The notes below the pieces were generated by a model. That model saw only the letters and a program-made list of their open reading frames with translations, was not told where the DNA came from and made no database searches. Of a stretch of DNA of 6,250 nt, positions 1 through 5,899 are shown in pieces. Each line of letters begins with the position of its first letter. Positions within the stretch are counted from its first letter, which is position 1. This DNA is from Bacillota bacterium (GTDB lineage Bacteria > Bacillota > Clostridia > Christensenellales > Aristaeellaceae): positions 1-6,250 of the forward strand of contig JAEWRJ010000049.1 in NCBI GenBank assembly GCA_023460055.1. Reading direction: 5' to 3'. A program made the position numbers and the translations under genes.

Positions 1-154
1 CAGAGATGCTGACCACCTCGCCCAGACGGGCCGCGGTCATAAAGACCACCTTGTCGTAGTTTTCTTCGATAAAAGCCGCGATCTTGCGATGGCCCTTGCT
101 CAGCCGCTGGCCGGACAGGTTGAGCTGATTCATAATAGGCTGGTATTCTTCCAT
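1..154 (-). CDS. RpiR/MurR-family transcriptional regulator, N-terminal fragment (cut by window edge)
   Basis: Only the first 51 codons are inside the window; the gene continues past the left edge. Residues 14-51 read as the start of an RpiR-type helix-turn-helix domain. The pattern is LSKGHRKIAAFI, then a 'NYDKVVFMTAARLGEVV' helix pair and the beginning of the recognition helix (VSIS). In complete members this domain is followed by a SIS sugar-phosphate-binding domain, so a sugar-phosphate effector is expected, but that half is not visible. The start ATG lies 5 nt downstream of the surE stop, and AGAGAGGA, inside the last surE codons, serves as its ribosome binding site. It is therefore the last visible gene of the yjjP-yjjB-surE operon and probably co-transcribed with it. 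The family call rests on a short stretch; the target genes are unknown. Confidence 0.8.
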   Translation of the reverse strand, partial: MEEYQPIMNQLNLSGQRLSKGHRKIAAFIEENYDKVVFMTAARLGEVVSIS

Positions 155-159
155 AGCGG

Positions 160-918
160 TCAATCCTCTCTTGTACCCAGCATGCCTTCAAACAGGTGGT
201 TGTTATCCGTGAAACCGCCTACGAAGGTGCAGGTAATGTAACCCTGTTCGCACAGGTCGATATCTGTTCCCGGCTTGACCGCCTCAGTCTCAACGCCCGC
301 CTCGATCCAGAAATAAGGCACCCCTCGGGGGTTGACGCGCTGTACATAACGGTCTTTGAAGAAGCTGTCGGAGATCGGGCAAAGCCTGGCGCCCTTGAGC
401 TGTTCGGGGGGGATGGCCTCGGCGTTGATGTTCAGGAAGGTCAGCCGCGGCATGGTCCTTTCCTTGAAGTGAGGGATCAGATCAAGCGCGAAATCGGCCA
501 GGTTTTCGATCATCTCTTCGGTCGCGCGCACCCCGATGGACAGCGCCATGGAGGGGATGTTGAGCATGGCGGCCTCCCTGGCCGCGGCGGCCGTCCCCGA
601 ATAGTACAGGGCGGCCCCCAGGTTGGTCCCGTCATTGATGCCCGACAGGCAAAAATCAATCGGTTCATCCTCAGCCAGGTAGCGGCCCAGGCGCACGCAG
701 TCCACCGGGCTTCCATCCACCGCGAAGGCGCGGGCGCCTGCCAGTTCGTAGGGCTTGGCCATCATCGACTGGTTCAGCGTCAGGCGGTGGCTCATGGCGC
801 TTTGCTGTGTGGCGGGGGCTGATACAGTGACATGATGGCCGCGCTTGACGGCTGCCGAGGCCAGGATCCGGATGCCGGGTGAAAAAATGCCGTCATCGTT
901 TGAGATCAGGATGTGCAT
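160..918 (-). CDS. surE: 5'/3'-nucleotidase SurE
   Basis: This is a 252-residue SurE survival protein, close to the family's usual length of about 250. SurE is a cytoplasmic, divalent-metal-dependent phosphatase that dephosphorylates nucleoside 5'- and 3'-monophosphates, and in some species short polyphosphate. The N-terminus carries the family signature ISNDDGIFSPG, with metal ligands Asp8 and Asp9. Ser40 in the QQSAMSHRLTL segment and Asn95 in SGINDGTNLG complete the metal site. The PVDCV motif (71-75) and YSGTAAAAREA after the Asn motif are also typical. The start ATG has the Shine-Dalgarno AAAGGAA 9 nt upstream, overlapping the stop of the preceding yjjB-like gene. The gene sits between a ThrE-type exporter pair and an RpiR regulator in one operon, an arrangement that does not by itself reveal the physiological substrate. 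No key residue appears to be missing. Confidence 0.95.
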   Translation of the reverse strand: MHILISNDDGIFSPGIRILASAAVKRGHHVTVSAPATQQSAMSHRLTLNQSMMAKPYELAGARAFAVDGSPVDCVRLGRYLAEDEPIDFCLSGINDGTNLGAALYYSGTAAAAREAAMLNIPSMALSIGVRATEEMIENLADFALDLIPHFKERTMPRLTFLNINAEAIPPEQLKGARLCPISDSFFKDRYVQRVNPRGVPYFWIEAGVETEAVKPGTDIDLCEQGYITCTFVGGFTDNNHLFEGMLGTRED

Positions 919-933
919 GAAAAATCATTCCTT

Positions 934-1371
934 TCAGGTTGGCGGGGAATCCGGCTTCACGTGAAGGCGGATGTTTGAAAAAATCGTTGTGGCGATGGTC
1001 AGCGACAGCGCGATCGCGCCGATGCCCGTGACCGTCTCCACGCCCATGGATAGCGCCATTGCGAAATTATCCTCCGCGATGTACATCATGGTGCGGTAGA
1101 GCCCAAGGCCGGGTACCAGCGGGATGATCGCGCTGACTAAAAACAGCGTAGTCGCCATGCGGGTCACCCGCGCAGTCAGCTCGCACAGCAGGCCAACGGC
1201 CAGCGATGCCACAAAATACGCCATGGCAGTCTGCCCCATCAGCAGGAAGATCACATAGCCGTTTACGCCGATCAGCGAGGTAAACACCATGGTCCGCTTG
1301 GGCTGGCGCAGGAGCCAGCCGAAGGCGGCGGAGGCAAACATGGCGGCGAGGCATTGAATCAATACGGTCAT
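934..1371 (-). CDS. yjjB: Threonine/serine exporter family small subunit (ThrE_2/YjjB-like)
   Basis: A 145-residue, almost entirely hydrophobic protein with about four predicted membrane segments (roughly residues 1-20, 28-60, 72-90 and 115-135). The conserved IIPLVPGLGLYRTM motif near residues 81-94 is the hallmark of the YjjB half (DUF3815/ThrE_2) of ThrE-type exporters. Such proteins work with a larger YjjP-like partner in the cytoplasmic membrane. The E. coli YjjP-YjjB pair exports succinate, and the fused corynebacterial ThrE exports threonine and serine; the substrate here cannot be read from sequence. The partner gene lies 15 nt upstream, and its stop codon is part of this gene's TAGGAG ribosome binding site, so the two are probably translationally linked. 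The surE gene follows 15 nt downstream. The symbol is by family resemblance only. Confidence 0.88.
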   Translation of the reverse strand: MTVLIQCLAAMFASAAFGWLLRQPKRTMVFTSLIGVNGYVIFLLMGQTAMAYFVASLAVGLLCELTARVTRMATTLFLVSAIIPLVPGLGLYRTMMYIAEDNFAMALSMGVETVTGIGAIALSLTIATTIFSNIRLHVKPDSPPT

Positions 1372-1386
1372 TGCGTCTTTGAGCTC

Positions 1387-2127
1387 CTACAGCATCAGCG
1401 CGATGGCTACGCCGGCCGCGATCAGGACGGCACTCAGCAGCGCTTCGGTGGTTCTGGCCATGCCGCTGACAAGGTCGCCGCGCATGGTATCACGCACGGC
1501 ATTTGTCGCGGCAAGACCCGGTAAAAGCGGCATGATGGCCCCGGTGATGACAGGCTCCTGGTTCCCGCCGAACAGAGTGATCAGGGCCAGCGTGGCCGCG
1601 GATGCCGTAAATCCTCCCGCTATGCTGATCAGGGTGGCCGGAGCTCGCAGCCGGGACAGCAGAGGAGATACGCACTGTACCAGCGCGCCGGCGATGGCCG
1701 CCAGAAAAAACTCGAGAAGCCCGCCGCCAAACATCACGGAAAAGAAACCCGCGGATACGGCAAAAGCCAGCACCTTCATGCGGGTACGGGGCACAGGGGT
1801 CTCGCGCAGCGCGCTCAGGGAACTGAACGCCTGAACTGCGTCCATGCGGCCTTCCACGCTGGCGCGGGAGATGCTGTTGACATCGTCCAGCGTTTGCAGC
1901 TGGATGCTGCGCTCCTTTACCCGCTTGATGCGCGTCAGGCTCTGCCCGTCATCCGTCAGGGCGTGCAGGGTAAAACCGGTGGGAAAACAAATAATCTCCG
2001 TCCTCAAAAGACCGAAGGCTTCGCACATACGGATGGCAGTCTCCTCTGCCCGGTAGATCTCTCCGCTGCATTCCAAGATGGTCTGCGCAGCCAGTGAAGC
2101 TGCATCCATCGCCAGCTGTGCCTGCAA
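1387..2127 (-). CDS. yjjP: Threonine/serine exporter family large subunit (ThrE_1/YjjP-like), TTG start
   Basis: A 246-residue DUF1212/ThrE_1 protein. A soluble N-terminal region (about 1-112) contains the family pattern SGEIYRAEETAIRMCEAFGL and the FPTGFTLHAL strand. About five membrane segments follow (roughly 117-246). The ITGAIMPLLPG motif (residues 194-204) is followed by Asn209, Arg212, Asp213 and Asp218, conserved in this exporter family. It should form the export channel with the YjjB-like protein encoded immediately downstream, moving a small organic acid or amino acid out of the cell. The start is a TTG: an in-frame TGA lies eight codons before codon 3, and no ATG or GTG lies between it and the TTG. 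AAAGGGG is 9 nt upstream of the TTG. The ATG at codon 7 is a weaker alternative because it has no well-placed ribosome binding site. This is the first gene of the leftward operon, behind its own promoter. Confidence 0.9.
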   Translation of the reverse strand: MQAQLAMDAASLAAQTILECSGEIYRAEETAIRMCEAFGLLRTEIICFPTGFTLHALTDDGQSLTRIKRVKERSIQLQTLDDVNSISRASVEGRMDAVQAFSSLSALRETPVPRTRMKVLAFAVSAGFFSVMFGGGLLEFFLAAIAGALVQCVSPLLSRLRAPATLISIAGGFTASAATLALITLFGGNQEPVITGAIMPLLPGLAATNAVRDTMRGDLVSGMARTTEALLSAVLIAAGVAIALML

Positions 2128-2129
2128 AT

Positions 2130-2143
2130 CCCTCCGCCCCTTT
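2130..2143 (-). promoter_or_regulatory. Ribosome binding site supporting the TTG start of yjjP
   Basis: On the minus strand two purine blocks lie before the TTG: AAAGGGG (9 nt spacing) and GGAGGG (2 nt spacing, too close for normal use). The first fits the TTG start well. Neither fits the ATG at codon 7, which would be about 20 nt or more away. This supports TTG initiation, often a sign of moderate translation. Confidence 0.6.
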
Positions 2144-2152
2144 CAATACGTT

Positions 2153-2181
2153 AAGATACCACATTTGGCCAATTGGGTAAA
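2153..2181 (-). promoter_or_regulatory. Putative sigma-70/sigma-A promoter of the yjjP-yjjB-surE-rpiR operon
   Basis: Read on the minus strand, TTTACC (-35, 2176-2181) and TATCTT (-10, 2153-2158) are separated by 17 nt. The -10 lies about 25 nt upstream of the yjjP start, leaving a short leader. Two overlapping palindromes, TTGGCCAA (2165-2172) and CCAATTGG (2169-2176), fill much of the spacer and could be an operator. The elements are moderate matches to consensus; assignment is by position and sequence only. Confidence 0.5.
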
Positions 2182-2201
2182 GCAATACAATGAATAAATG
2201 C

Positions 2202-2222
2202 TTGCGCGGGAGATTGCGCGGG
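2202..2222 (+). repeat. Tandem 9-nt direct repeat in the traX promoter
   Basis: TTGCGCGGG occurs at 2202-2210 and again at 2214-2222, a period of 12 nt. The first copy supplies the -35 hexamer and the second fills the spacer. It could be a regulator half-site pair or a chance duplication; the sequence alone cannot decide. Confidence 0.45.
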
Positions 2223-2230
2223 GCTATACT
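2202..2230 (+). promoter_or_regulatory. Putative sigma-70/sigma-A promoter of the traX-like gene
   Basis: TTGCGC (2202-2207) and TATACT (2225-2230) are separated by exactly 17 nt, placing transcription start near 2236-2237, just ahead of the ribosome binding site. This promoter lies inside the longer possible reading frame that opens at 2198. It therefore argues that the true protein starts downstream, at 2249. The promoter contains a 9-nt direct repeat, TTGCGCGGG, at 2202-2210 and 2214-2222. Confidence 0.6.
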
Positions 2231-2236
2231 TCCAGC

Positions 2237-2243
2237 GAGGTGA
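2237..2243 (+). promoter_or_regulatory. Ribosome binding site fixing the traX start at 2249
   Basis: GAGGTGA lies 5 nt upstream of the ATG at 2249. No comparable site precedes the in-frame ATG at 2198, which is also upstream of the predicted -10 element. The 2249 start is therefore preferred, and the 17 extra residues encoded upstream are not expected in the protein. Confidence 0.7.
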
Positions 2244-2248
2244 ATGCA

Positions 2249-3016
2249 ATGAACAGACAGGAAGCAATCAACATGCCCATACAGCCGAACTCCGACGCGG
2301 GGCTCCTGAAGGCGGTGGCCATGATCACGATGCTGATCGATCATGTCGGGGCCATCTTTTTCCCGGGCCTTATAGAGCTGCGGGTGATCGGCCGGATCGC
2401 CTTTCCGATTTTTTGCTGGGGTGTGGCTGCCGGATCCGTGCATACAAAAAGCCTGCCCAAATACGCGCTGAGGCTATTGATCGGCGGGCTGATCGCCCAG
2501 CCTTTTTACATGCTGGCGCTGAATCACACCATCAGGGAATGGAACGTCATGGCTACCCTTTTGCTGGGCCTGCTTGCGATTGCCGGCATTCAGCAAGAGA
2601 AGTGGTTTTCCCATATCTGGGCCCCGATCGTTTGCCTGGGCCTGGCGGCCATGCAGCAGATGGATTATGGCTGGCGCGGTGTACTGCTGATCATCCTGAT
2701 GTACCTGGCACGTGATTCCCGGGGCGCGCTTGCCGCGCTGATGGTGTCCTTCTGCCTGTACTGGGGGGCGGGATCGAGCGAGGTAACGAGGCTGTTTGGC
2801 ATGCAGATCAAGCCGCAGCTTGATCTGGGCAGTCCATTTTATCCCGTCATCTCAATGGTTTTTTCCATGGTGCGCCTGCAGGCCCTGGCCATCCTGAGCC
2901 TGCCCTTCATGTATTTTCATACAAATACGGGCATCCGCGTGCCCAAGTGGCTTGGATACTCCATGTATCCCGGCCATTTGCTCATCCTTTGGCTGATCAA
3001 GCTGGCGGTTGGATAG
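2249..3016 (+). CDS. TraX-family integral membrane protein
   Basis: A 255-residue polytopic membrane protein of the TraX family (PF05857-like). TraX of the F plasmid N-acetylates the pilin subunit, but stand-alone chromosomal TraX homologues are common in Bacillota and their substrates are unknown. Residues 19-40 carry the family opening LLKAVAMITMLIDHVGAIFF with Asp31-His32. Then come GRIAFPIFCW (48-57), an Arg/Trp-containing DYGWRGVLLI segment (139-148), and the closing MYPGHLLILWLI (239-250) with His243. About seven or eight hydrophobic segments span the protein. The Asp-His and Pro-Gly-His motifs suggest an acyltransferase-like membrane enzyme, which is an inference. It is probably a single-gene transcription unit: it has its own promoter, is divergent from the exporter operon, and the next rightward gene has a separate promoter. 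No pilus or conjugation genes are nearby. Confidence 0.88.
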   Translation: MNRQEAINMPIQPNSDAGLLKAVAMITMLIDHVGAIFFPGLIELRVIGRIAFPIFCWGVAAGSVHTKSLPKYALRLLIGGLIAQPFYMLALNHTIREWNVMATLLLGLLAIAGIQQEKWFSHIWAPIVCLGLAAMQQMDYGWRGVLLIILMYLARDSRGALAALMVSFCLYWGAGSSEVTRLFGMQIKPQLDLGSPFYPVISMVFSMVRLQALAILSLPFMYFHTNTGIRVPKWLGYSMYPGHLLILWLIKLAVG

Positions 3017-3030
3017 GCCGGACGGCTGTC

Positions 3031-3059
3031 TGGTATGAATTGTAAAATTCCTGTATAAT
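3031..3059 (+). promoter_or_regulatory. Putative promoter of the solute-binding protein/galactokinase unit
   Basis: A perfect TATAAT -10 lies at 3054-3059. The -35 is poor: TGGTAT at 3031-3036 with 17 nt spacing is the best candidate. The spacer contains an inverted repeat, GAATT (3037-3041) and AATTC (3046-3050) around a 4-nt GTAA centre. A weak -35 with a symmetric element in the core promoter is compatible with a regulated (activated or repressed) promoter. The predicted transcript start is about 3066, giving a leader of about 24 nt. Confidence 0.55.
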
Positions 3060-3077
3060 AAAAGCCTAATATTGTTT

Positions 3078-3083
3078 GGAGGG
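3078..3083 (+). promoter_or_regulatory. Ribosome binding site fixing a TTG start for the solute-binding protein
   Basis: GGAGGG is followed by a 6-nt gap and a TTG at 3090. The upstream in-frame TTG at 3072 would place this site inside the coding region and has no site of its own. Starting at 3090 also gives a clean signal peptide beginning MRKS. Confidence 0.75.
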
Positions 3084-3089
3084 AAAGCC

Positions 3090-4595
3090 TTGCGAAAATC
3101 GATTATCAGCTTTGTACTTGCCTGCCTGGTGCTTCTCCCCTTGACAGCCCCGGCTGAGCAGCCGCTTGTCATGGCGGGGTATGAGGATCAGGAAAGCTAC
3201 AGGCTATGGTCTGAGAACCTTTTTTTCAAACGGATGGAACAGCTGACCGGCCTCGTTTTTGAGTACCGCCAGGCGCAAAGCGCTGATGGCTGGGAGAAAA
3301 CGAAGGCCGGGTTTTACAGCGGGGAAACTGAACTTCCCCAGGTGCTGTTTAAGGCTGAGCTGAGCCCGGCGGAAACGATCAGCATGCTCGACGACGGCAT
3401 CCTGATCGACCTGGCGCCGCTCATCCGGGAAAACGCGCCCAACCTGCATCGGCTGCTCCAGGAAAACCCGGATATCAAAGCGGCTGTCACGCTCCCCGGC
3501 GGACGCATAGGCGCGCTGCCCTACATCAACCTGACGCCTTCCCAGAATTGCCTGTGGATCAACCAAAGCTGGCTTGATGAGCTGAAGCTTGAGATGCCCA
3601 CTACGGCAGAGGAACTGGCATGGGTGCTTGAGGCCTTCAAAACAGGCGATCCCAACCGCAACGCGAAGGCGGATGAGATCCCGCTTGCCTTCCTCGGCGC
3701 CTATGACCTCAAGTATCTGGCCCATGCCTTCGGCCTTGCAGCCAACGATTTCAATGTCTATGCCGAGGGTGGGCAGGCTAAATTCATGCCCATGGATCCC
3801 GCCTTCCGTGATTTTATCGAATGGCTGCGCGATTTATACGGGCGCGGGCTGCTTGACCGGGACGGCTTCACCACTGCCGATACGCTGCGCAGGGTGACCG
3901 ATGAAAAGCAGGCGGTGCGTTACGGCGCTCTGATCGCGCCCCTGCCCACCTATATCCTGCCCGCCGCGTGGACGGATCAGTATGCCGTGGTGCCTCCTTT
4001 TGTCTATGAGGGCCGGCAGGTCTACCGCAGCATCTCTCCCCGCGCGACACCCGGCACCTTTGCGCTGACGAAGTCCTGCGAAGACCCGGCCCGGTTGCTC
4101 CGGTGGGTGGACTATCTCTACACCGATGAAGGAGCCATTCTGGCGACCTCCGGTCAGGAGGGTGTTGATTTCCTGGTGGACGGCGACGGAACCTGGCGCA
4201 AGACGGAAGCCGCTTCCCAGCAGAGCTTTTTATCCAGCGTATCCATCATGACCGGCACAACGCCTCCCGGCGTGAGCAATGACGCCTTCCAGCGCCGTTA
4301 TAATGAACAGATCGTGCGCAGGGTATCCGAGCAGATCGATAAAGTATCAGTGATCGCGCGTGATCCATTCCCGCCATTTTCGCTGACCCGCGCGCAGGAG
4401 GAGCAGATTGCCCCAATGCAAAAGGCCCTTGGCCGCTATGTGGATGAAAGCATCGCGCGCTTTGTGACCGGCGAGTGGGAGACCAGTGACGAGCGGTTTG
4501 CCCTGTTTGAGACAGAGCTTCAAAGCCTTGGCCTCGAGCCGTTCCTGTCTTTCTGGCAGGCTGTGCTGAACGATATTCCGGAGGACGTACGATGA
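3090..4595 (+). CDS. Extracellular solute-binding protein, carbohydrate ABC-transporter type
   Basis: A 501-residue secreted protein read from a TTG start chosen by its GGAGGG site. Residues 1-22 form a signal peptide: Arg2-Lys3, a hydrophobic core (about 5-18), and a TAPA|EQ cleavage site. Cys12 lies too early and in a poor lipobox context, so this looks like a signal peptidase I substrate rather than the usual lipoprotein. The mature part resembles family-1/LipO-type sugar-binding proteins of Clostridia. Recognisable segments are LPGGRIGALPY (135-145), a PTTAEELAWVLEAFK segment, the DPNRNAKADE loop at 187-196 that resembles a calcium-binding DPNGNGKxDE loop, and a C-terminal YVDESIARFVTGEW region followed by a helix. 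The role inferred is capture of a sugar or glycoside outside the membrane. It is unusual that no permease genes flank it. Its stop overlaps the start of a galactokinase gene (ATGA), so the two are probably co-expressed. The ligand is unknown. Confidence 0.85.
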   Translation: MRKSIISFVLACLVLLPLTAPAEQPLVMAGYEDQESYRLWSENLFFKRMEQLTGLVFEYRQAQSADGWEKTKAGFYSGETELPQVLFKAELSPAETISMLDDGILIDLAPLIRENAPNLHRLLQENPDIKAAVTLPGGRIGALPYINLTPSQNCLWINQSWLDELKLEMPTTAEELAWVLEAFKTGDPNRNAKADEIPLAFLGAYDLKYLAHAFGLAANDFNVYAEGGQAKFMPMDPAFRDFIEWLRDLYGRGLLDRDGFTTADTLRRVTDEKQAVRYGALIAPLPTYILPAAWTDQYAVVPPFVYEGRQVYRSISPRATPGTFALTKSCEDPARLLRWVDYLYTDEGAILATSGQEGVDFLVDGDGTWRKTEAASQQSFLSSVSIMTGTTPPGVSNDAFQRRYNEQIVRRVSEQIDKVSVIARDPFPPFSLTRAQEEQIAPMQKALGRYVDESIARFVTGEWETSDERFALFETELQSLGLEPFLSFWQAVLNDIPEDVR

Positions 4596-5866
4596 ACTAC
4601 ACCAGTCTGCTGCGTGAGATGCAGTCTCCCGAGAGCATGAACCGCCTGGCCAGGCTCTATGGCCGCCGTGAAGGCACCCTGGTCAGCCAGATCAGGCGAT
4701 ACAACGCGATCATCAAGCTGCACAAGGACATTTTCCGGTCGGAGAAGCCCCTGTATGTGATCAGTTCGCCCGGCCGCACGGAAATTATCGGCAATCATAC
4801 CGACCATAACCGGGGCAAGGTGCTGGCGGCGGCTATCAACCTGGATACCCTGGCTGTAGTCACGGCCAGAGAAGATACGCTGGTCAATCTGCACAGCGAG
4901 GGCTACCCGCCGATGACGATTGACCTTGGGGATCTGTCGGTCAATCCCCGGGAGGAGGGCACGTCAGCCGCTCTGATCCGCGGCGTGGCCGACGGCATGG
5001 CCAGGGCGGGGTTCAAGGTTGGCGGTTTTGACGCGGCCGTTACATCGGACGTGCTGGGCGGCAGCGGTCTTTCCTCTTCCGCCGCCTTTGAGGTGATGGT
5101 GGGCTGCGTGTTCAACACCCTCTACAATGACAGCGGGATGGACAGCGTTCAGCGGGCCAAGATCGCCCAGTATGCCGAGAATGTCCACTTCGGAAAGCCC
5201 TCCGGCCTGATGGACCAGATGGCCAGCAGCGTGGGCGGCATGACAGCCATTGATTTCAAGCAGGATGAGCCCAAGATCGAGCCGCTCAGTTTCGGCTTTG
5301 ACCAGGCCGGCTATGCGCTGGTGGTCGTGGGGACCGGCGGAAGCCACGACGATCTCACACCTCAGTACGCCGCCATCAGGGAAGAGATGAATGCCGCAGC
5401 CGCCTGCTTTGGCGAACAGACCCTGAGAGCTGTGCGCCGGGAGGAATTCTACCGGGCCATTCCGCAGGTCAGGGAAGCCTGCGGCGACCGGGCCGTGCTG
5501 CGCGCCATGCACTACTATCAGGAAAACGAGCGCGTCACGCTGGCAGTTGAAGCCTTGCGAGCGGATGATCTGGACAGCTTTTTTGCGCAGATCAACGCAT
5601 CGGGCCGCTCCAGCTGGCAGCTGCTTCAAAACATTTCGCCCGAAAGGGGCGATCAGCCCCTGGCCATCGCCCTGGCGCTGGCGGAGGAAACGCTGGGCGG
5701 CCGCGGCGCCTGCCGCGTGCACGGGGGAGGGTTCGCGGGGACAACGCTCAACTTTGTACCGGATGATCTGCTGCCTTGCTTCGTTAAAAAGCTGGAAGCG
5801 GTCTTTGGTTCCGGTTCCTGCCATATCCTGGATGTACGCTCTGAAGGGGCTGTGCGCGTGTTTTAG
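4592..5866 (+). CDS. galK: Galactokinase-family GHMP sugar kinase
   Basis: A 424-residue cytoplasmic GHMP kinase, expected to transfer ATP phosphate to the anomeric hydroxyl of galactose (or a related sugar), the first step of the Leloir pathway. The galactokinase signature is SPGRTEIIGNHTDHN (59-73), with Arg62 as the probable catalytic arginine and His69 and Asp71 in the sugar pocket. The ATP-binding glycine-rich loop is LGGSGLSSSAA (155-165). GKPSGLMDQMAS (201-212) carries the probable catalytic Asp208, and the third GHMP motif is RVHGGGFAGT (375-384). The N-terminal extension before the first motif is about 60 residues, longer than in E. coli GalK but typical of the clostridial clade. Position 68 is Asn where E. 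coli and human enzymes have a Glu that contacts galactose, so substrate preference is uncertain. GGAGG lies 7 nt before the ATG, which overlaps the upstream stop as ATGA. No galT, galE or permease is in view. Confidence 0.9.
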   Translation: MNYTSLLREMQSPESMNRLARLYGRREGTLVSQIRRYNAIIKLHKDIFRSEKPLYVISSPGRTEIIGNHTDHNRGKVLAAAINLDTLAVVTAREDTLVNLHSEGYPPMTIDLGDLSVNPREEGTSAALIRGVADGMARAGFKVGGFDAAVTSDVLGGSGLSSSAAFEVMVGCVFNTLYNDSGMDSVQRAKIAQYAENVHFGKPSGLMDQMASSVGGMTAIDFKQDEPKIEPLSFGFDQAGYALVVVGTGGSHDDLTPQYAAIREEMNAAAACFGEQTLRAVRREEFYRAIPQVREACGDRAVLRAMHYYQENERVTLAVEALRADDLDSFFAQINASGRSSWQLLQNISPERGDQPLAIALALAEETLGGRGACRVHGGGFAGTTLNFVPDDLLPCFVKKLEAVFGSGSCHILDVRSEGAVRVF

Positions 5867-5881
5867 GGTTTTTTGTTTTCC

Positions 5882-5899
5882 TTGACACTTTGTTGACAC
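5882..5899 (+). repeat. Direct repeat of TTGACAC at the ribU promoter
   Basis: TTGACAC occurs at 5882-5888 and 5893-5899, 11 nt apart, which is about one helical turn. The second copy contains the -35 hexamer of the ribU promoter; the first lies just upstream. It may be a duplicated -35, a regulator half-site pair, or chance. Confidence 0.5.

Noticed and set aside
196..822. Long open frame on the plus strand opposite surE
   Set aside because: It is the complement of a well-supported SurE gene. Its translation is low-complexity and rich in His, Gly and Arg with no family resemblance, as expected for a shadow frame in GC-rich DNA.
2198..2248. Upstream ATG extending the TraX protein by 17 residues
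   Set aside because: It lies before the predicted -10 element and lacks a ribosome binding site, whereas the ATG at 2249 has GAGGTGA at ideal spacing.
1949..2443. Minus-strand open frame spanning the divergent promoter region and traX start
   Set aside because: It runs across two opposed promoters and overlaps the yjjP and traX coding regions. Its translation has no family features.
3014..3030. GC-rich GCCGGACGGC after the traX stop as a terminator
   Set aside because: The possible stem is only 3-4 bp with a very small loop, and no T tract follows.
3117..3125. Cys12 of the solute-binding protein as a lipobox cysteine
   Set aside because: The preceding hydrophobic stretch is too short and the -2 residue is Leu, while a better signal peptidase I site (TAPA|EQ) follows at residue 22.
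5867..5880. T-rich stretch after galK as an intrinsic terminator
   Set aside because: There is a T6 run, but I could find no stable GC-rich hairpin directly before it.
4964..5899. 311-codon open frame on the minus strand opposite the galactokinase
   Set aside because: It mirrors the kinase gene, has no recognisable domain or good ribosome binding site, and would extend through the ribU promoter region.
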